Source: Idiomarina aminovorans (GTDB taxonomy: Bacteria; Pseudomonadota; Gammaproteobacteria; Enterobacterales; Alteromonadaceae). From it: a stretch of 64,000 nucleotides of DNA. The DNA lies in NCBI RefSeq assembly GCF_023155095.1, contig NZ_JAKNDA010000003.1, forward strand, positions 1 to 64,000, given 5' to 3'. The notes beneath the pieces are model-generated. The model was not told the origin of the DNA and made no database searches. It saw only the letters and a program-made list of their open reading frames with translations. The position numbers and the translations under genes are program-made. Positions 56,312 through 64,000 of this stretch are shown here, in pieces; within the stretch, counting starts at the first letter, position 1, and every line of letters begins with the position of its first letter.

Positions 56312-57685
56312 ATGAAAAAGCATCTTTTGTCGGCAACTGTCGGTCTGGCATTGACCACAGTCACTTTTACGTCAAATGCTGAAGATTTGGCTCAAATATA
56401 CCGTTTAGCGGTTGATAACGACCCGACCTTATTACGCGCTGAAGCAGAACGCAATGCGGCACAAAAAGGTATTGATATTGCCAAGTCAGGATTCCTGCCG
56501 CAAGTTACAGGTGAAGCCGGATACAGCGAGTCTACCCGCGAGTCTCCGGAATTTGTAAACTCTAGTATTCAGGTTTTTGACCGTGACAGCAGTGGCTGGC
56601 AAGCAGGTATTACTCTCAATCAAAGTATTTTTGACTGGAGTGTTTGGCAGAACTCAGATATTGCAGAGAAACAAGCGTATCAGGCTGAAGTTGCTTACAG
56701 CAATGCTCAACAGGATTTAATGCTACGTGTTGTCAACGCTTACTTCCAGGCACTTCAGGCCCGCGACGATTTGTCATTCGCAGAGGCTGAAAAGAAAGCA
56801 ATTGAGCGCCAGCTTGAGCAAACCAAGCAACGCTTTTCGGTAGGCTTAACCGCCATTACTGATGTCCATGAAGCACAAGCTCAATATGACAGCGCCATCG
56901 CCCGTGAAATTCAGGCACGTAATGCAGTGGAAATCGCACTGGAAAGTATTCGGGAAATCACAGGCCAATACCCACAAACTCTGGCGGCATTAAATACTGA
57001 AACTTTTTCACCCAGCAGCCCGGCACCGGATGATGTTCGTCTGTGGGTTAAAAAAGCTGAGAATGGTAACCTGAATCTCCTAGGAAATAAGGTTCAGGTT
57101 GAGATTGCCGAGCAACGTATCAAACTGCGCCAGGGGGGTCATTATCCAACGGTGTCGCTTCAGGCGAGCTACTCAACTCAAGATACCGAAAGTACCATTG
57201 GTAACGAAGATCCAGTAAATTTACCGCGTATTGATAGTCAGTCAATCGGCTTAAATGTGAGCGTACCGATTTTCTCAGGGTTCCGTACCTCATCTGAAAT
57301 TGCTCAGGCGCGTGACAACTATGTTGCCAGTAGCCAGCAAATGGTGCAGACACGACGCAGCATTGAACGCGAAGTACGTAACGCTTACTACGAAGTTACA
57401 GCCTCTATTGCCAGCATCAATGCGTTTCAACAGTCCGTTGTTTCCGCCGAAAGTGCTCTAAAAGCAACTGAAGCCGGTTTTGAAGTCGGTACCCGTACCA
57501 TTGTAGATGTACTGGATAGCACCCGTAATTTGTACAATGCAAAACGTAACTTATCGGAAGCGCGTTATGGCTACATTCGCCAAATCCTTCGTTTGGAACA
57601 AGCTGCCGGTCAGCTGCAGGAGCAAAACCTGTTGGCAATAAACAGCAGCCTCTCTGAAAACATAGAAGGTACCGCTGCCGACTAA
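56312..57685 (+). CDS. tolC: Outer membrane channel protein TolC
   Basis: 457 residues from the ATG at 56312, which starts the signal peptide MKKHLLSATVGLALTTVTFT; an earlier TTG (56273) and ATG (56285) are in frame but lack ribosome binding sites. Two structural repeats (about 25-225 and 235-440) each hold long alpha-hairpins and beta strands, with the typical KSGFLPQVTGEAGYSES and FRTSSEIAQARDNYVASSQQ. As a trimer it forms the exit duct for RND pumps and type I secretion. Confidence 0.95.
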   Translation: MKKHLLSATVGLALTTVTFTSNAEDLAQIYRLAVDNDPTLLRAEAERNAAQKGIDIAKSGFLPQVTGEAGYSESTRESPEFVNSSIQVFDRDSSGWQAGITLNQSIFDWSVWQNSDIAEKQAYQAEVAYSNAQQDLMLRVVNAYFQALQARDDLSFAEAEKKAIERQLEQTKQRFSVGLTAITDVHEAQAQYDSAIAREIQARNAVEIALESIREITGQYPQTLAALNTETFSPSSPAPDDVRLWVKKAENGNLNLLGNKVQVEIAEQRIKLRQGGHYPTVSLQASYSTQDTESTIGNEDPVNLPRIDSQSIGLNVSVPIFSGFRTSSEIAQARDNYVASSQQMVQTRRSIEREVRNAYYEVTASIASINAFQQSVVSAESALKATEAGFEVGTRTIVDVLDSTRNLYNAKRNLSEARYGYIRQILRLEQAAGQLQEQNLLAINSSLSENIEGTAAD

Positions 57686-57695
57686 CTGCGCAGAC

Positions 57696-57726
57696 CAAGG
57701 CACTGCTGCTTATCGGCAGTGCCTTG
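57696..57726 (+). terminator. Terminator after tolC
   Basis: CAAGGCACTGC (57696-57706) pairs with GCAGTGCCTTG (57716-57726). The T content after it is modest (TTGTAAAGG), so termination may be partial. Confidence 0.65.
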
Positions 57727-57784
57727 TTGTAAAGGTTTTATGTTACTATCCACAATAAATAACGAATAATAAACGGCATCTGTT

Positions 57785-58726
57785 GTGATCGAACCTCCCA
57801 AATTTAAGTTCTATTTTCTCCATCCGAAGTTTTGGCTAACCTGGTTTGGTGTGTTCATACTATACAGCGTTTCCTGGTTACCTTACCGGTTGCAGCTTGC
57901 TATGGGACGAGGTCTGGGCTTGCTGTTTAAAAAAGTCATGCCCCGACGGGTTGGTATTGCGCGCACTAACCTGAAGCTTTGCTTCCCCGAGTATACCGAT
58001 AAAGAAATTGAGACGCTGCTGACCGAAAACATGAAAAACACAGGCATCGCCTATTTCGAAGTCGGCATGGCCTGGTGGTGGCCCAATTGGCGAATAAAGC
58101 GCAAACTGCACGTTCATGGGGAAGAGAATCTTCGTCAGGCACAAGCAGACGGCAGTGGTATTCTATTGTTGCTGTTTCACTTTCTCAGTCTTGAAGTTCA
58201 TGCGCGTATGCACGGATTCGTGGAGCCTGCGGTCGGTTTATATCGACCGCATAATAATGCTGTTATGGAGTTCCTTCAGACCCGGGGCCGCGGACGGTCA
58301 AATAAATATATGATCCAACGGCGTGATGTTAAAGCCATGATGGCCGCACTGACTCAAGGGGATATCGCCGGCTATCTACCTGACCAGGACTATGGTCGGC
58401 GTCGCGTCGAATTCGTCAAATTCTTCCATGTTCCGGATACCTCCACGACTTTAGGCACTATACTCTTTGCTCGTAATCCTAACTGTAAAGTACTGGTCAG
58501 TCGCTGCGTAAGACGGGCCGATGGTAGTGGATATGATCTTTATTACGAAGCCCCCCTTGAGAACTTCCCAAGTAATGACAACAAAGCAGACGCCGAGCGG
58601 GTTAACCGCTTAGTAGAAGATGCCATACGCAAAGCACCTGAACAGTATCTCTGGGTTCATCGCCGATTCAAAACCCGGCCCGACCCTGATATGCCAAGCT
58701 ATTATCAGTCATCCGACAATAAATGA
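57785..58726 (+). CDS. lpxL: Lipid A late acyltransferase (LpxL type)
   Basis: 313 residues from a GTG at 57785. One N-terminal membrane helix (about 17-35) is followed by the LpxL/LpxM fold with the HX4E catalytic pair His132 and Glu137 (FHFLSLE), the YRPHNN segment and LPDQDYG. It adds the secondary acyl chain to Kdo2-lipid IVA at the inner membrane. Assignment to LpxL rather than LpxM or LpxP rests on overall appearance. Its last 22 bases overlap the end of glnE, which is convergent. Confidence 0.85.
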   Translation: MIEPPKFKFYFLHPKFWLTWFGVFILYSVSWLPYRLQLAMGRGLGLLFKKVMPRRVGIARTNLKLCFPEYTDKEIETLLTENMKNTGIAYFEVGMAWWWPNWRIKRKLHVHGEENLRQAQADGSGILLLLFHFLSLEVHARMHGFVEPAVGLYRPHNNAVMEFLQTRGRGRSNKYMIQRRDVKAMMAALTQGDIAGYLPDQDYGRRRVEFVKFFHVPDTSTTLGTILFARNPNCKVLVSRCVRRADGSGYDLYYEAPLENFPSNDNKADAERVNRLVEDAIRKAPEQYLWVHRRFKTRPDPDMPSYYQSSDNK

Positions 58727-61551
58727 TTCCAGCAGCTGGATACAGCCTGACGCTCGGTGTCCAGATTGTGTTCCTCCAGCAACTGTTCTCCTTGCAGAGC
58801 CAAGGCGTGACTTTCACACCGAAAGATCTGAAAAGCATTGATTAAATTCTGTGCGTCCACGTCGGATAATAAGTGAAGCTGTTGAGCTTCAGTTAAAAGC
58901 CTGACATTGTCACTATATTCACAAAGCCGCGGATATTCGTGTGCGTAGCGTAAAACCAGGTATTGAGTAATAAACTCAATATCGGCTATTCCCCCCGTAT
59001 CTTGCTTTAAATCGAACATATTACGGTTACTTTGGGTCAGGTGCTTACGCATTTTCTTACGCATCTTGACGATACTCTCGCGCAGTTCTGTCTCATCTCT
59101 TGGTTGTGACAAAATACTCTGCCGAATATCCATTACAGTGTCTCGTAACGCAGGCACGCCAAATACCGGGCGGGCACGAACAAGTGCCTGCAACTCCCAG
59201 GTCCAGGCATCTTCCCTTAAATACCGCGCAAAAGACCTGACTTGAGTAACCAGTAAACCAGCCTGCCCGGACGGGCGCAAACGTAAATCTACATCATACA
59301 AAATACCGGCAACGGTGCGTGTGGTGAACAAATGCAGAATTCTCTGTGCCAGTCGCAGGTAAAATTGTTGCACCTCAATGGGTCGTTGACCATCTGTCTG
59401 CCCCTGATAATCAGCATCAGTGACAAAAACCAAATCGAGATCAGATCCATAACCCAACTCCTGCCCGCCCAGCTTGCCGTAACCCAACACAGCAAAGCCG
59501 GTATTATCAATACTGGTTCCGGCCGGCTTACCATGTTTTTGGGTTAGATGATGCCAGGCAAGGCCAACCACCTCAGAGATAATAGCTTCAGCAAGCGCGC
59601 TTAAGTGATCGCTCACATTCATCAGTTCCAACACCCCGCCAATATCCGCCGCTGCAATTTTTAATTGCAACGCCTGCTTGGCCTGCCGTAAAGCATCCAT
59701 TTGAGTTTCTAAATCTTGCTCCGGAATACGTACTAAATATTCCCGCAGTACAGCCGCGTAATCTTTGGATTCCGGCAAACTATAGAGCTGTTGCGGATCA
59801 ATTAATTCATCCAGCAATATCGGGTGCAAAGCCAACTGTTCCGATATCCATGGACTTGCCATGCATAACTTACACACCTGATCTCGTGCGCCGGGGTTTT
59901 CCGCCAAAAGTTCGATATAAGCGGTCCGGCTCATCACCGCTTTTATAATGGATAACAACCTTTCCAGCAGGCGTTCCGGGTGCTGGTGTTGAATGGCATG
60001 ACGTAACATCATAGGCATCAATCTGGCTAAAGCTGAGCGGCCTCTGGGACCAGAACTGCGGCGTCGACTTTCCTGCCGGAAGTTTTTAATCTGTGTCCAT
60101 AAAGCCCGAGGCTCGTTGACCCCTTCACTTTCTATAATTTCTATCGCCGCATCGTCATCCAGCATGTCTTGCCATAAAACCTGCAAGCTTTGTTCGTCTT
60201 CGTCGTCTTCGGACTCTGCTCCAACAACCTGCTGAAACTCTGTATGAATACGCGCCATACACTGATCAACTCTCTCTTGCAGAGTTTCCCAGTCAGGCTC
60301 ATCTAACATTGCACATAAGCGTGCGCGACCTATTTCATCTGACGGCAGTTGCTGAGTTTGCTGATCATCGATTTGTTGCAGCCTATGTTCAATAACCCGC
60401 AAGTACTCATAGTCTTGCAGCAACTGCTGAGCTTGCTTTTGCCCAATTAAATCCAGTTCAGTCAATTCATTCATGGCCTTATAAACCGACCGCGTCTGCA
60501 ATGATTTTTCCTGACCACCGCGAATAAGCTGATGTGCCTGAACAATAAACTCGACTTCCCTGATGCCGCCGGCACCTAGCTTGATATTATTCTTTACGCC
60601 CTGCCGCCGGGTTTCCTGGGTGATGAGCAACTTCATTTTACGCAGCGCTTCAATGGCTCCAAAGTCAATGTAGCGACGGTAAACAAAAGGTCGTATCAGC
60701 TGCTGAAAAGCTTGTTGGTATTGTTCTTCAGCACCTATCATACGAGCTTTAACCATAGCGTAACGTTCCCAGTCACGGCCCTGTTCCTGATAATAATGTT
60801 CCAGCGCATTAATGCTGGCCACTAAAGGTCCGGACTGACCAAAGGGTCTTAAGCGCATATCGACACGAAATACCTGCCCGTCAGCTGTTGTTTCATCGAG
60901 CAAGGCAATAAATGACTGCGCCAGGCGTTTGTAAAAAACATCATGTTCCAGGTTACGACCCGGCCCTTGCGTTTCACCTTGCTCAGGAAAGGCAAATATC
61001 AGGTCAATATCGGAGGAAAAGTTGAGCTCTTCACCGCCCAGCTTTCCCATACCAATAACTAATAAAGGCAGGAGTTCCCCTTCAGTATTGAGCGGCTTGC
61101 CATAGCGCCTGATAAAACGCTCAAATAACCATTCAAAACTTTTACTTATTGCTGCGTCAGCAAATGCGCTGTAATGAGCTAAAGATTCCTCGAGTGAAAT
61201 CTGCTGCAATATGTCTGCTGCGGCAAGCTTTGCCATCCAGCAGTGGCGTAACTGACGCAGGCGCTTTTTGGCGCTGTCTTCGCTGTCCTGCTCAGATAAT
61301 GCCTTTGCAAGGCAGGCATCATATTCACGGGTTGCAGGAAGCTTAACCGTGGTTTCGTTGCCAACAAAAAAGTCAGCCAGCAAATGTTCTGGGTAGCTTT
61401 CCGCAACGCGACCAATGAAAGGGCTAACAGCAACTAACGTCCGCAGTTGTTGCTGCTGCTCGCTGGTCAGGGTAATGTCAGCAGAAACCTCTTGATAACG
61501 CTGCCATGCAGCATCGCTCTCATCCATTAATTTAGCGTCAGCCGTCAGCAT
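58705..61551 (-). CDS. glnE: Glutamine synthetase adenylyltransferase/deadenylase
   Basis: 948 residues from the ATG at 61551, five bases after AAGG; a GTG two codons upstream overlaps that site. Two nucleotidyltransferase domains are present: the N-terminal adenylyl-removing one (ELNFSSDIDLIFAFPEQG) and the C-terminal adenylylating one (GYGSDLDLVFVTDAD), with GlnD-like helical regions between and after. It turns glutamine synthetase off or on by adenylylation under PII control. It starts eleven bases after ygiF. Confidence 0.97.
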   Translation of the reverse strand: MLTADAKLMDESDAAWQRYQEVSADITLTSEQQQQLRTLVAVSPFIGRVAESYPEHLLADFFVGNETTVKLPATREYDACLAKALSEQDSEDSAKKRLRQLRHCWMAKLAAADILQQISLEESLAHYSAFADAAISKSFEWLFERFIRRYGKPLNTEGELLPLLVIGMGKLGGEELNFSSDIDLIFAFPEQGETQGPGRNLEHDVFYKRLAQSFIALLDETTADGQVFRVDMRLRPFGQSGPLVASINALEHYYQEQGRDWERYAMVKARMIGAEEQYQQAFQQLIRPFVYRRYIDFGAIEALRKMKLLITQETRRQGVKNNIKLGAGGIREVEFIVQAHQLIRGGQEKSLQTRSVYKAMNELTELDLIGQKQAQQLLQDYEYLRVIEHRLQQIDDQQTQQLPSDEIGRARLCAMLDEPDWETLQERVDQCMARIHTEFQQVVGAESEDDEDEQSLQVLWQDMLDDDAAIEIIESEGVNEPRALWTQIKNFRQESRRRSSGPRGRSALARLMPMMLRHAIQHQHPERLLERLLSIIKAVMSRTAYIELLAENPGARDQVCKLCMASPWISEQLALHPILLDELIDPQQLYSLPESKDYAAVLREYLVRIPEQDLETQMDALRQAKQALQLKIAAADIGGVLELMNVSDHLSALAEAIISEVVGLAWHHLTQKHGKPAGTSIDNTGFAVLGYGKLGGQELGYGSDLDLVFVTDADYQGQTDGQRPIEVQQFYLRLAQRILHLFTTRTVAGILYDVDLRLRPSGQAGLLVTQVRSFARYLREDAWTWELQALVRARPVFGVPALRDTVMDIRQSILSQPRDETELRESIVKMRKKMRKHLTQSNRNMFDLKQDTGGIADIEFITQYLVLRYAHEYPRLCEYSDNVRLLTEAQQLHLLSDVDAQNLINAFQIFRCESHALALQGEQLLEEHNLDTERQAVSSCWNHLLSDD

Positions 61552-61559
61552 AACCACCT

Positions 61560-63059
61560 TTAATTCAACCAGTAGGGTTCACGTTTCAGTGCAGCTTTGC
61601 GTGAGTATTCCAGTGCCTTTAATAAGGATTCACGCTGTAGTTTTTGCCAATCCATTAACTTTTCATCAATTTCATCATCACGTTCTTTAATTTTTTCATG
61701 CAAAATGTGCAATGCAGTAATCTCACGAATGCCTCTGGCTAAGTCCTGCCATGGCAACCGAAAACGTTCTCTCAAATCGGCATCAAACAAATGCCCAAAA
61801 CAAGTTCCCATAAGCAAACTATTTTGCAATGGCGTCAATAACTTCAGATAACCTTCTTCATTCAGTCGCTCATGTTCAGAAAAGGCGGTTTGCACTAACT
61901 GCCAGTCGCTTTTCAAAAGTTGGCTACTCCAGGGTAATACCGGCTGTTCCAGTTCTTCTGTCATTTCTTCCTTTAACAGAAACTCAGACAATTCCAGCAC
62001 GGTTTTTTGATAGGTTGGCGAATGAACCAGTTCGGCCACTTCGTTCAGCCTAATCACATCTTCCTGACTATTAACCAATGACTCATACAGCTTATTGTAA
62101 CGCTTCAACGCCCGGTGGTAGGCACCATCCTCAGCAGTCAATTCATCCAGCCCCTCAAAGCGCTTTAACCACTGAAGCTTGGATGCTATTTGCGAGATGC
62201 CCGTCAATAACCGACGTTCACCTACACCATTTTCAATAATCTGCTCCAGTACAACCCGCACCATCTGAATACCATCTGCCACTCCCTGAACAGCCCTTAC
62301 ACTGGGCTGTAAATCCAGACAAGCCTCATTGTGCTGCCAGTGACGTAACCCCGATTCCAATGAGCGATACAACGCCTGACCGACACTCTGGTCTGAATGT
62401 ATGGGCACGTAATGTATTTGCGTAAAAGGCTCGAGAATACTTTTCCCGGCAAGCAAATAGCCTCTGGCGGCTTTGCTTAAGGAGCCGACTCTTGCCCCCG
62501 CTTTTTTGACGAGTTCGTTGGCAAGCCGGTAGGCTTCGGTCGCAGAACCACCCTGCAACTCCAGTTCAATTTCAGCTATCGGTTCACGTTTCTCTCCGGC
62601 TTCAATGTGACCCTCATCAAAAACCATCTCGATAACACCTTCACCGCTGGGCAAGCGCCAACGGGTTCGGGTAAAGTCCGTTACAAACAAAGTGTCCAAA
62701 TCACGCTGAATGTCATAAACCGGAAAATCATCCGGCCAAATTTCATTATCAAATAGTGTTAAATCCGGTTTATCACTTTCCACTTCAATATTGTATTCTG
62801 GCCTTTGATGCATACCGCCCATGACTCTACCGGCCAGTTTAATCGTTTGTTCTTTATGATCTTTGTTGGTGCGAATCCGTAATCCAATATCAAACTGACG
62901 TAAACGTAAATCGGACGTATCGAAGTATGCGTTTTTGAGTTCAAACTGCTCTTTACCGGGTTTTGCCTGGTTAGTATCTGCCAGCGACTGGCACACTTCG
63001 AGCGCTTTGCTTCTCTGCCCCGGAGCAATCAGTAATTTGAGCTCAACTTCTTGTGACAT
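61560..63059 (-). CDS. ygiF: Inorganic triphosphatase with CYTH and CHAD domains
   Basis: 499 residues. The N-terminal CYTH domain (about 1-200) starts with the ExExK signature (QEVELKLL) and has the acidic and basic tunnel residues seen in EVELELQ-like strands; the C-terminal CHAD domain (about 215-490, alpha-helical with conserved histidines such as GLRHWQHNEA) may bind polyphosphate. E. coli YgiF hydrolyses tripolyphosphate. It lies upstream of glnE as in E. coli. Confidence 0.93.
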   Translation of the reverse strand: MSQEVELKLLIAPGQRSKALEVCQSLADTNQAKPGKEQFELKNAYFDTSDLRLRQFDIGLRIRTNKDHKEQTIKLAGRVMGGMHQRPEYNIEVESDKPDLTLFDNEIWPDDFPVYDIQRDLDTLFVTDFTRTRWRLPSGEGVIEMVFDEGHIEAGEKREPIAEIELELQGGSATEAYRLANELVKKAGARVGSLSKAARGYLLAGKSILEPFTQIHYVPIHSDQSVGQALYRSLESGLRHWQHNEACLDLQPSVRAVQGVADGIQMVRVVLEQIIENGVGERRLLTGISQIASKLQWLKRFEGLDELTAEDGAYHRALKRYNKLYESLVNSQEDVIRLNEVAELVHSPTYQKTVLELSEFLLKEEMTEELEQPVLPWSSQLLKSDWQLVQTAFSEHERLNEEGYLKLLTPLQNSLLMGTCFGHLFDADLRERFRLPWQDLARGIREITALHILHEKIKERDDEIDEKLMDWQKLQRESLLKALEYSRKAALKREPYWLN

Positions 63060-63194
63060 AAATCGATTCCGATAGGTTTAATAAGTTAGACTAAAGGTAC
63101 TGGCTTGGCGGCTAGCGGTCAACAATCACGGGCATTTAGTTCACTTGACACTACCGGTCAAAAGTTGCATCGTGAGATCAGACCACAAAGGGTC

Positions 63195-63222
63195 TTTACC
63201 CAAGCGAAAATAAGCTTATACT
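63195..63222 (+). promoter_or_regulatory. Candidate putA promoter
   Basis: TTTACC (63195-63200), a 16-base spacer and TATACT (63217-63222). Downstream, before the ribosome binding site, lies a palindromic stretch (TTCCCAACGTTGGGGAA, 63231-63247) and a short CCGA/TCGG hairpin, either of which could be an operator or affect the mRNA. Confidence 0.55.
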
Positions 63223-63284
63223 TGCGCCAATTCCCAACGTTGGGGAAGCACGCCGAGCTTCGGCCTGGCTAGACAGGAGATGCT

Positions 63285-64000
63285 ATGTTCAAAGCGAGTG
63301 AGGTGCTATCCAAACAGCATCAGGCTGAGGACCTAAAGTCCTTACAGCAGGCAATTACTGACAATTATATTGTTGATGAAGACCAATATATGCGTGAGCT
63401 ACTGCCGCTGGTTCCTGCCGATGATGACACGGTTAGTGCAGTTACCGAGCGCACAGCTAAATTAGTTGAGCAAGTAAGGGAACAGACAGATAACGGTGTC
63501 GTTGACGCATTTCTGCAAGAATACAGTCTGGATACGAAAGAAGGTATCATTTTAATGTGTCTTGCCGAGGCACTATTGCGGATACCCGATGGTTATACCG
63601 CAGACGCATTAATTCAGGACAAGCTTTCCGGCGGTGACTGGCAAAAGCATATGGGTCAGAGCGCATCCTGGTTAGTCAACTCCGGAACCTGGAGTCTGGC
63701 ACTGACAAACAGTGTGACTAATCCAACCGGAAAACCAATGGAAACCCCTCGTGGTGCTTTCCGGCGCCTGATGCGCAAACTGGGCAAACCAATGATTCGC
63801 AAAGCGACTTACACCGCAATGCAAATTATGGGTAAACAGTTTGTGTTAGGCCGCTCTATTGAAGAAGCCTTGAAAGAAAGTCGCGACAACCGCGACAAAG
63901 GCTACACTCATGCTTACGATATGCTTGGCGAAGCCGCATTGACTATGGATGATGCCGACTACTACAAGCAGCAGTACGTCAACTCAATCAAGACCATTAC
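63285..64000 (+). CDS. putA: Bifunctional proline dehydrogenase PutA, N-terminal part
   Basis: The gene runs off the window after 238 codons. ATG at 63285 is preceded by AGGAG at 63275-63279. The product begins MFKASEVLSKQHQAEDLKSL and continues with EALLRIPDGYTADALIQDKL and QSASWLVNSGTWSLAL, typical of the domain ahead of the proline dehydrogenase barrel in PutA. The N-terminal ribbon-helix-helix DNA-binding domain of enterobacterial PutA is absent, so this form should be purely enzymatic: proline to glutamate via P5C with FAD and NAD. Its C-terminal P5C dehydrogenase half is outside the window. Confidence 0.92.
   Translation, partial: MFKASEVLSKQHQAEDLKSLQQAITDNYIVDEDQYMRELLPLVPADDDTVSAVTERTAKLVEQVREQTDNGVVDAFLQEYSLDTKEGIILMCLAEALLRIPDGYTADALIQDKLSGGDWQKHMGQSASWLVNSGTWSLALTNSVTNPTGKPMETPRGAFRRLMRKLGKPMIRKATYTAMQIMGKQFVLGRSIEEALKESRDNRDKGYTHAYDMLGEAALTMDDADYYKQQYVNSIKTI

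Noticed and set aside
63145-63173. TTGACA at 63154 region as the -35 of putA.
   Set aside because: No acceptable -10 follows at 16-18 bases; the TTTACC/TATACT pair downstream fits better.

Overview
The window comes from a gammaproteobacterial chromosome, most likely Idiomarina or a close relative in the Alteromonadales. This rests on gene order (S10-spc-alpha ribosomal cluster, rpsF-priB-rpsR-rplI, rnr-rlmB, lptFG-pepA-holC-valS, parE/parC-nudF-tolC), gammaproteobacterial protein lengths, moderate GC and a Mrp-type sodium/proton antiporter that fits a saline habitat. The genus is an inference; no sequence search was possible.

Layout. 1-350: the extreme 5' end of a 16S rRNA gene with its leader, boxA and promoter, reading leftward off the window. 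523-1320: an exported protein built from nine exact 15-residue repeats. 1387-22733: the complete S10, spc and alpha ribosomal protein operons on the minus strand, ending in rpoA and rplQ. The cluster is split between rpsQ and rplN by about 7.7 kb holding a divergent six-gene Mrp antiporter operon (fused mrpA/B, then C, D, E, F, G) and a coiled-coil porin. The S10 half has gained its own terminator after rpsQ, and rplN has its own leader with a terminator-like hairpin. The S10 leader hairpin and the alpha-operon (S4) leader are recognisable.

22738-36998: an M19 dipeptidase lipoprotein, two tiny unannotated ORFs, dusA, a zur-M1 peptidase-DUF6702-cheX cluster, dnaB, a DUF4097 protein, the rpsF-priB-rpsR-rplI operon, and rnr-rlmB with a small membrane protein gene. 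37118-41492 is the accessory part: a secreted small protein, a CBS-domain protein, an AT-rich AvcD-type anti-phage dCTP deaminase with a 212-base non-coding region in front of it (the position where the inhibitory AvcI RNA lies in known AvcID systems), and a complete IS30-family element inserted just behind the deaminase, next to tRNA-Leu(CAA).

41915-64000 is housekeeping: RDD membrane protein, lptG/lptF (LPS export), pepA, holC, valS, rraB, plsC, parC, parE, yqiB, nudF, tolC, a late lipid A acyltransferase, glnE, the CYTH-CHAD triphosphatase ygiF, and the first 238 codons of putA running off the right edge.

Most notable: the AvcD-like defence locus with its candidate RNA, the split ribosomal cluster with its rewired leader, the perfect 15-residue repeat protein, and the pair of small ORFs with strong ribosome binding sites at 24013-24189.
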